17,794 bases of DNA from Haloarculaceae archaeon (lineage in GTDB: Archaea; Halobacteriota; Halobacteria; Halobacteriales; Haloarculaceae), in NCBI GenBank assembly GCA_018609945.1, contig JAHENO010000152.1:1-17794 (forward strand), written 5' to 3'. The position numbers and the translations under genes are program-made. Positions 13,316-17,794 of the stretch are shown here, in pieces. How positions within the stretch are numbered: position 1 is the stretch's first letter; each line of letters begins with the position of its first letter. Below the pieces are notes generated by a model, which was not told the DNA's origin, made no database searches, and saw nothing but the letters and a program-made list of their open reading frames with translations.

Positions 13316-15040
13316 ATGACAGCAGCGAACCAGGAGCGGGTACTCCGTGGCACAGGCGTGACGCCGCTGTCGGGGGTCGGGACCGTGTTCGGGTACGACC
13401 CCGACGCGGACCTCTCGCTCCCCGACCCGCCCGACCCGGCCGCGGTCGAAGCCGACGCCGAACTCGGGCGCTTCCGCCGGGCGCGCGAGCGCGTCCGGGA
13501 GAACCTCGCGGCCGAGCGCGAGCGGACGGCCGAACGCGTCGGCGAGGAGGAGGCCGAGATCTTCGACGCCCACCGGCAATTCGTCGACGACCCGGAGATC
13601 GAGGCGGCGGTCGAGGCCCGCGTCGGCGAGGGACTGCCTGCGGAACACGCCGTCGACGCTGCCTTCGCCGACGCCATCGAGCAGTTCGAGGCCGCGGGCG
13701 GGGTCACTGCCGAGCGCGCCGACGACCTCCGGGAGGTCCGCAACCGCCTCCTCCGGGAGTTGCTCGACGCCGAGGTGTCGGACCTCTCGGCGCTTCCCGC
13801 GGGCGCGGTGGTCGTCGCCGAGCGTCTGGGGCCGGGCGACACTGCACAACTCGACCCCGAGGCCGTCGGCGGCTTCGCCACCGCGACCGGCGGGCGGACC
13901 TCCCACGCGGCCATCATGGCCCGCTCGCTGGGAGTCCCCGCGGTGGTCGGCCTGGGCGAGGAACTGCTAACCATCGCGGACGGCACCACGGTCGTCGTCG
14001 ACGGCGACGCCGGCGAGGTGGTCGTCGACCCCACCGAGGAACGGCAAGAGCGCGTCCGCGAGGCGGGCCGTGACGTCGCGGTGCGCCACGACCCCGTCGC
14101 GACTGTCGACGGCCGGTCGGTCGAGGTGGCCGCGAACATCGGGACGCCCGCCGAGGCCCCGGGCGCCCGCGACCAGGGCGCCGACGGGGTCGGGCTCTTT
14201 CGCACGGAGTTTCTCTTCCTCGACCGCGCCGAGCCCCCCGGCGAGGACGAGCAATACGAGGCGGTCGTCGACGTGCTGGAGACCTTCGAGGGGGACCGGG
14301 TCGTCGTCCGGACCCTCGACGTCGGCGGGGACAAGCCCGTCCCCTACCTCGACACCGCGGCGGGCGAGAACCCCTTTCTCGGCGTGCGAGGGGTACGCCT
14401 CGCGCCGGGCGAGCGGGCGGACCTCTTCGAGACGCAACTCCGGGCGCTGTTGCGCGCGGCGGCGACCGACGCTGGCGATGGACTCGCCGTGATGTTCCCC
14501 CTGGTGGCGACCGTCGAGGAACTGGACGACCTGCTGGCCCGCGTCGAGGCGGTCGCCGCGTCCCTCGAGGAGGCTGGGCTTCCCCACCGGGTACCGGAAC
14601 TCGGCGTCATGGTGGAGACGCCGGCCTCGGCGTTCGTCGCGGGCGAACTCGCCGCCCGGGTGGACTTTCTGAGCGTCGGGACCAACGACCTCACCCAGTA
14701 CGTGATGGCGGCCGACCGCGGCGACGAGCGCGTCGCCGGCCTGCACGACCCCCGACATCCGCCGGTGTTGCGCGCGCTGGACCGGACGGTCCGGGCGGCC
14801 CACGACGCGGGCGCCTGGGTCGGGATGTGCGGCGAGATGGCCGGCGACCCCGACCTGACGGAACTGCTCGTGGGATTGGGGTTCGACGAACTGAGCATGA
14901 GTGCCGTGACCGTCCCCGCGGTCAAAGAGCGAGTCACGGAAACGGACGCCGAGCGTGCCGAGGCCCTCGCCGAGCGGGCGCTCGCGGCCGAGACGCTGGC
15001 CGACGTCGAGGACCTGCTGGCCGAGGAGGGAGCGGAATGA
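13316..15040 (+). CDS. ptsI: PTS enzyme I (PEP-protein phosphotransferase)
   Basis: Enzyme I takes the phosphoryl group from phosphoenolpyruvate and passes it to HPr, starting the whole relay. The 574-residue length is standard. The helical HPr-binding domain occupies about residues 50-150. The phospho-His domain has the active site GGRTSHAAIMARSLGVPAVVG with His197. The PEP-binding barrel has GLFRTEFLF, ELGVMVETPAS, SVGTNDLTQYVMAADR and the catalytic Cys in GMCGEMAGDP. Nothing essential is missing. ATG 13316 (MTAANQERVLRGTG) matches the usual start. The last codons overlap the ATG of a ribbon-helix-helix-like gene (ATGA), so the two are translationally coupled. It is divergent from ptsH1. 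Confidence 0.96.
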   Translation: MTAANQERVLRGTGVTPLSGVGTVFGYDPDADLSLPDPPDPAAVEADAELGRFRRARERVRENLAAERERTAERVGEEEAEIFDAHRQFVDDPEIEAAVEARVGEGLPAEHAVDAAFADAIEQFEAAGGVTAERADDLREVRNRLLRELLDAEVSDLSALPAGAVVVAERLGPGDTAQLDPEAVGGFATATGGRTSHAAIMARSLGVPAVVGLGEELLTIADGTTVVVDGDAGEVVVDPTEERQERVREAGRDVAVRHDPVATVDGRSVEVAANIGTPAEAPGARDQGADGVGLFRTEFLFLDRAEPPGEDEQYEAVVDVLETFEGDRVVVRTLDVGGDKPVPYLDTAAGENPFLGVRGVRLAPGERADLFETQLRALLRAAATDAGDGLAVMFPLVATVEELDDLLARVEAVAASLEEAGLPHRVPELGVMVETPASAFVAGELAARVDFLSVGTNDLTQYVMAADRGDERVAGLHDPRHPPVLRALDRTVRAAHDAGAWVGMCGEMAGDPDLTELLVGLGFDELSMSAVTVPAVKERVTETDAERAEALAERALAAETLADVEDLLAEEGAE

Positions 15041-15231
15041 CCGACAGGGAGGTGACCGTCCGCGTGCCGGCGTCGACCTACGAGGAGTGGCAGGCTGTCG
15101 CCGACGAGGAGTACGACGGGATGGCCGACCTGGTCCGGACGGCCGTCGAGCGCGAGATCGCCGGCGAGCACGACCGGGAGCTGACGTTCTCGGAGGTGCT
15201 CGAACGGTTGCGCAATCCCTACGATCAGTGA
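15037..15231 (+). CDS. Small ribbon-helix-helix-like protein coupled to ptsI
   Basis: A 64-residue protein starting at an ATG that overlaps the ptsI TGA by one ATGA unit. The first half, REVTVRVPASTYEEWQAVAD then MADLVRTAVEREI, has the strand-helix-helix pattern of CopG/Arc-type ribbon-helix-helix DNA-binding proteins. The second half (LTFSEVLERLRNPYDQ) is a short additional helix. I do not recognise a named family, and no toxin gene accompanies it, which argues against a toxin-antitoxin pair. Its coupling to enzyme I suggests a regulator of the PTS genes, but a non-DNA-binding role is possible. It converges on the next gene with a 44-nt gap in which I see no signal. Confidence 0.75.
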   Translation: MTDREVTVRVPASTYEEWQAVADEEYDGMADLVRTAVEREIAGEHDRELTFSEVLERLRNPYDQ

Positions 15232-15275
15232 CGTGACGGAGACGGTCGACGATCAGCGCCGGAGATGCGCGAATG

Positions 15276-15872
15276 CTACCGCCGGAGATACACGAGCCAA
15301 CTGCTCGCACGCGAGGAGGTGACGAGAGCAGCGTAGGGGTAGACGACGTTCAACAGGAGGTGCAACACGCCACCGCCGATGAGCGCGAGGCTCCCGAACA
15401 GCAGCGAGTCGACGGGTGAGCCCATGCCCAGGGCAGTTCCCAGCCCGCTGTAGTAGAACACCAGACCCAGCCCGGTCGCAACGAACCCCAGGCAGAAGGC
15501 CATGTAGCGTTCGAGAAAGGTCCGGAGGGTCGCCCCGCGGTTCTCGAAGAAACCCTCTATGGACCGGCGTTTCGACTCGACCCACTCGCGGTCCCCCGCG
15601 AGTCGCAGCCGCAACTCGTTTTCCCGGTCGTCGGCGACGAGGTCGACCTCGCCCTCCCGGGACGTCAGGGAGACCTCGAAAGACTTGACGACGCCGGGCA
15701 GGGTCGCGTCCTCGCGGACCGCCGCGAGCGAGGAGTACGTGTACGTGACCGGGCCGTGGTCGAGTTCTACCTCCAGTTGTGGGGCGGTACACCCCGAGAG
15801 GAGGGCCTCTTCGAGGGCGGACAGGGCTTCGTCCCCGAGGTGGGCCGCCGGCAAGCGCGTGCTGTATTCCAT
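15276..15872 (-). CDS. Two-helix membrane protein, unknown function
   Basis: A 198-residue protein with a soluble N-terminal ~115 residues rich in beta-type pattern (FEVSLTSREGEVDLVAD, ENELRLRLAGD) and two C-terminal membrane helices at about 124-142 and 155-180, ending in a short basic tail (SSWLVYLRR). I recognise no family. The ATG at 15872 is preceded on the minus strand by TTTGTATG (15895-15902), about 27 nt upstream, as expected for a leaderless transcript. It lies between ptsI and the EIIC gene in the PTS island, but nothing in its sequence ties it to sugar uptake. Confidence 0.75.
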   Translation of the reverse strand: MEYSTRLPAAHLGDEALSALEEALLSGCTAPQLEVELDHGPVTYTYSSLAAVREDATLPGVVKSFEVSLTSREGEVDLVADDRENELRLRLAGDREWVESKRRSIEGFFENRGATLRTFLERYMAFCLGFVATGLGLVFYYSGLGTALGMGSPVDSLLFGSLALIGGGVLHLLLNVVYPYAALVTSSRASSWLVYLRR

Positions 15873-15894
15873 GTGCCGGGGTTGGCGATGAATA

Positions 15895-15902
15895 CATACA
15901 AA
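15895..15902 (-). promoter_or_regulatory. TATA box of the two-helix membrane protein gene
   Basis: The minus strand reads TTTGTATG, centred about 27 nt before the ATG at 15872, within a short AT-rich patch (15888-15905). Confidence 0.45.
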
Positions 15903-15944
15903 TCTCTCGGCACAGGTATCACTCGCGAAAAACTCGGGGGCCGG

Positions 15945-17495
15945 TCAGTCCGACTCGGCGACCTCGTCGGCCAGGTCGTCGGGGTCGATGGGCTCGCCGA
16001 GCTTGGTCGGGAGGACGCCCGCCTTGCCCTCCATGTGGCGGCGCTGGACCATCTCGTCGGCCTTCTCGGGCGAGGCACCGGCGATGACGTACATCTTGCG
16101 CGGCCAGAGCCGGAGTGCCAGCCACAGCGCGAGGATCGAGACGATCCCGACGGCCAGGCTGAGGTAGGCGCCGCTGATGCCGAGTGCCTGGCCGGGCAGC
16201 GCCAGCACGCCCGTGGCGGGCGAGCCGGCGTCGGCGACCGGCGAGGTGATCAGCGACGCGTCTCCGAGGTCGAAGTCCGCCGACACCGCGGCGTCGGTCA
16301 ACAGCGGCGCGACTGCGCCCGCGATGTAGTGCATGGGGATCATCAGGATGATGCCGGTGATGACCATCTTCACGACGTCACCGTCCATCAGCGGGACCAT
16401 CATCGCGAAGAAGAACGGGAAGGTGGCCAGGTCGACGCCCCACAGGACGTTGTTCCCGGGCAGGACGATCATCATGAGGATGGCGATCGGGACGGCGATC
16501 AGGCTGGCGGCGATGGTCGACTCGTGGCCGATGAGGATCGCCGAGTCGAGCCCGACCGCGAAGTCCCGGTCCTCGAACCGCTGGGTCATCGTATCGCGGA
16601 TCGACTGCGAGAGCGGCGTCAGTCCCTCCATGAGGATGCCGACCATCATGGGCAGGATGTGCATCACCGCGGCGAACGTGATACCGGCGCCCAGGATCGT
16701 GTACCAGGCGTCGGCGGTCCCCAGCGAGTTGATGTTCCCGCCGATGCCGATGAGGATACCCAACACGAGCCCGATGGTGACCGGTTCACCGAAGACGCCG
16801 AAGCGTTGCTGGATCGTCTCGGGGTCCCAGGTGGTCGAGCCCACGCCGGGGATGCGCTTGACGACCTCGTGGATCGGGATTGCGGCGACGGCGTATGGGA
16901 CGGAGGTCCCGTGCGGGATGGAGATGCCGGGCGTGTCGAAGGTCTCCTCGATGGCGGGCTGGAACCAGTCGGCCGCCACCAGGAGGAACACGCCCAGCGT
17001 GAGTCCGATTCCCATCGCCACCGCCCAGCTGTTCGTCGCGAAGAACACCAGCCCGGCGATGAACGCGAAGTGCCAGTAGTTCCAGATGTCCACGTTGAGC
17101 GTGAACGTGAACCCGATCGCGTACAGGGCGAGGTTCAACACCACGAAAATCGGGATGACCCACACGCCGAGTTCCGCGATGCCAAACGCGATGGCCGCGG
17201 CGGCCGGCCACCCGACGTCGACCGCGGCGAGTTCGAGCCCGGTCGCGTCGACCATCGCGTTCGCCAGCGGCCCGATCTCCTCGCCGAACATCCCGATGAC
17301 GAGGAAGATACCCACGAACCCGACGCCGATCAGGATCGCCGACTTCGCCGCCTGGCTCGCGTTCACCCGGAACGCCAGCGCGATGACGAAGATGATGATC
17401 GGCAACAGCACCGACACACCGAGTCCCTGTATCACGTCGTTGAGGCTCTGTACGAATGATGTCTGTAATGCAAACGCTTGTATCACTCTGGGCAC
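15945..17495 (-). CDS. PTS EIIC component, galactitol (GatC) family
   Basis: This is the membrane channel of a galactitol-type PTS permease that translocates and phosphorylates a sugar or polyol together with EIIB. The 516-residue protein begins LNDVIQGLGVSVLLPIII, matching the GatC N-terminus pattern (ILDLG..VMLPIVI), and shows about ten to twelve hydrophobic segments. Family-type segments include FGIAELGVWVIPIFVVLNL, VDIWNYWHFAFIAGLVFFAT, MHILPMMVGILMEGLTPLSQ and ALPGQALGISGAYLS. A hydrophilic ~55-residue C-terminal tail (after LWPRKMYVIAGASPEKADEM) makes it longer than E. coli GatC (about 450). The start is GTG 17495, supported by a TATA box 27-30 nt upstream; GTG 17486 is also possible. 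The substrate is unknown, so no symbol is given. Confidence 0.92.
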   Translation of the reverse strand: MPRVIQAFALQTSFVQSLNDVIQGLGVSVLLPIIIFVIALAFRVNASQAAKSAILIGVGFVGIFLVIGMFGEEIGPLANAMVDATGLELAAVDVGWPAAAAIAFGIAELGVWVIPIFVVLNLALYAIGFTFTLNVDIWNYWHFAFIAGLVFFATNSWAVAMGIGLTLGVFLLVAADWFQPAIEETFDTPGISIPHGTSVPYAVAAIPIHEVVKRIPGVGSTTWDPETIQQRFGVFGEPVTIGLVLGILIGIGGNINSLGTADAWYTILGAGITFAAVMHILPMMVGILMEGLTPLSQSIRDTMTQRFEDRDFAVGLDSAILIGHESTIAASLIAVPIAILMMIVLPGNNVLWGVDLATFPFFFAMMVPLMDGDVVKMVITGIILMIPMHYIAGAVAPLLTDAAVSADFDLGDASLITSPVADAGSPATGVLALPGQALGISGAYLSLAVGIVSILALWLALRLWPRKMYVIAGASPEKADEMVQRRHMEGKAGVLPTKLGEPIDPDDLADEVAESD

Positions 17496-17506
17496 CTCGT
17501 TCGGGC

Positions 17507-17519
17507 AATCATCGTGATT
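17507..17519. promoter_or_regulatory. Palindrome between the TATA box and start of the EIIC gene, operator candidate
   Basis: AATCATCGTGATT has perfect 5-bp arms (AATCA/TGATT) around TCG. It lies between the TATA box and the GTG of the EIIC gene, where a bound repressor would block initiation. Confidence 0.35.
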
Positions 17520-17521
17520 CC

Positions 17522-17531
17522 TAATAAAAAT
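17522..17531 (-). promoter_or_regulatory. TATA box of the EIIC gene
   Basis: The minus strand reads ATTTTTATTA, 27-36 nt upstream of the GTG at 17495. It implies that EIIC has its own promoter in the 118-nt gap after the EIIB gene rather than depending only on read-through. Confidence 0.55.
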
Positions 17532-17613
17532 TGCCGTTAGTTACCGTGAGATGACAGTCTATACACCCATTGATACGTGCTGTCGGAGCGATGAGAACGA
17601 CCGCACCGCCCGC

Positions 17614-17794
17614 TCACAGGTGCGCGGCGATCTCGTCGAGGACGTCGTCCTCACCGATGCCTGTCATGAACGCCTGCGTCGTGATGACGGGGATGTCGAA
17701 CTGGTCCTCGTTGAGCGACGTCGTCGCGACGATCAGGTCGTAGTTGCCGCCTCTGGCCTTGCTCGGGGCCTCCGTGGCCTTCGCCTTCGTCAGC
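17614..17794 (-). CDS. PTS EIIB component, galactitol type (C-terminal part; start beyond window)
   Basis: The minus-strand frame is open to the window edge and ends at a TGA at 17614-17616, giving the last 60 residues. It reads ...NYDLIVATTSLNEDQFDIPV, then ITTQAFMTGIGEDDVLDEIA, AHL. The IPVI-x-x-x-AF-x-TGIGED-x-VLDEI pattern is the C-terminal end of GatB-type EIIB proteins, which carry phosphate on an N-terminal Cys (outside the window) and donate it to the substrate in EIIC. It lies upstream of the EIIC gene on the same strand with 118 nt between. The matching EIIA is not seen and may lie further upstream on this strand. Confidence 0.88.
   Translation of the reverse strand, partial: LTKAKATEAPSKARGGNYDLIVATTSLNEDQFDIPVITTQAFMTGIGEDDVLDEIAAHL

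Noticed and set aside
15756..17459. A 567-codon plus-strand open frame rich in His, Asp and Arg
   Set aside because: It is the antisense shadow of the EIIC gene, which has clear family motifs and membrane segments.

Overview
The window is chromosomal or megaplasmid DNA of a haloarchaeon (class Halobacteria). The G+C content is high and third codon positions are strongly G/C. Predicted proteins are acidic (Asp/Glu-rich). Many genes have TATA-like boxes about 27 nt upstream of their start codons, as expected for leaderless archaeal transcripts. The family set (RadB, Orc1/Cdc6, MgtE-type halves, and a bacterial-type PTS with DHA kinase) fits only halophilic archaea well. I cannot name the species.

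Layout. Positions 1-5933 hold ordinary housekeeping genes: the 3' part of larC (nickel-pincer cofactor); a GalT-family nucleotidyltransferase and a RuvX-like RNase H-fold protein, both on the minus strand; radB, divergent from that protein; surE; two adjacent MgtE-type transporter halves; and a small membrane protein. Next come an aldo/keto reductase (minus) and a coiled-coil protein with a C-terminal zinc ribbon (plus).

Positions 8115-8813 hold no convincing gene. They contain a sharply AT-rich block (about 20% G+C by hand count), then four similarly oriented copies of a ~23-bp motif resembling archaeal origin recognition boxes, then an orc1/cdc6 paralogue with degenerate Walker B, sensor 1 and sensor 2 motifs. 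I read this as a candidate replication origin or autoregulatory orc locus. It is the most interesting feature of the window.

Positions 9980-17794 form a phosphotransferase (PTS) island: dhaK-dhaL-dhaM on the plus strand, a convergent HPr (ptsH2), a 446-nt gap with an unexplained strong promoter, a second HPr (ptsH1) divergent from ptsI, a ribbon-helix-helix-like gene overlapping the ptsI stop, a small two-helix membrane protein, and galactitol-type EIIC and EIIB on the minus strand (EIIB runs off the edge). The expected flow is PEP to EI to HPr to DhaM to DhaL-ADP, then transfer to dihydroxyacetone bound on DhaK. In parallel, HPr should feed an EIIA (not in this window), then EIIB and EIIC for uptake of an unidentified sugar or polyol.
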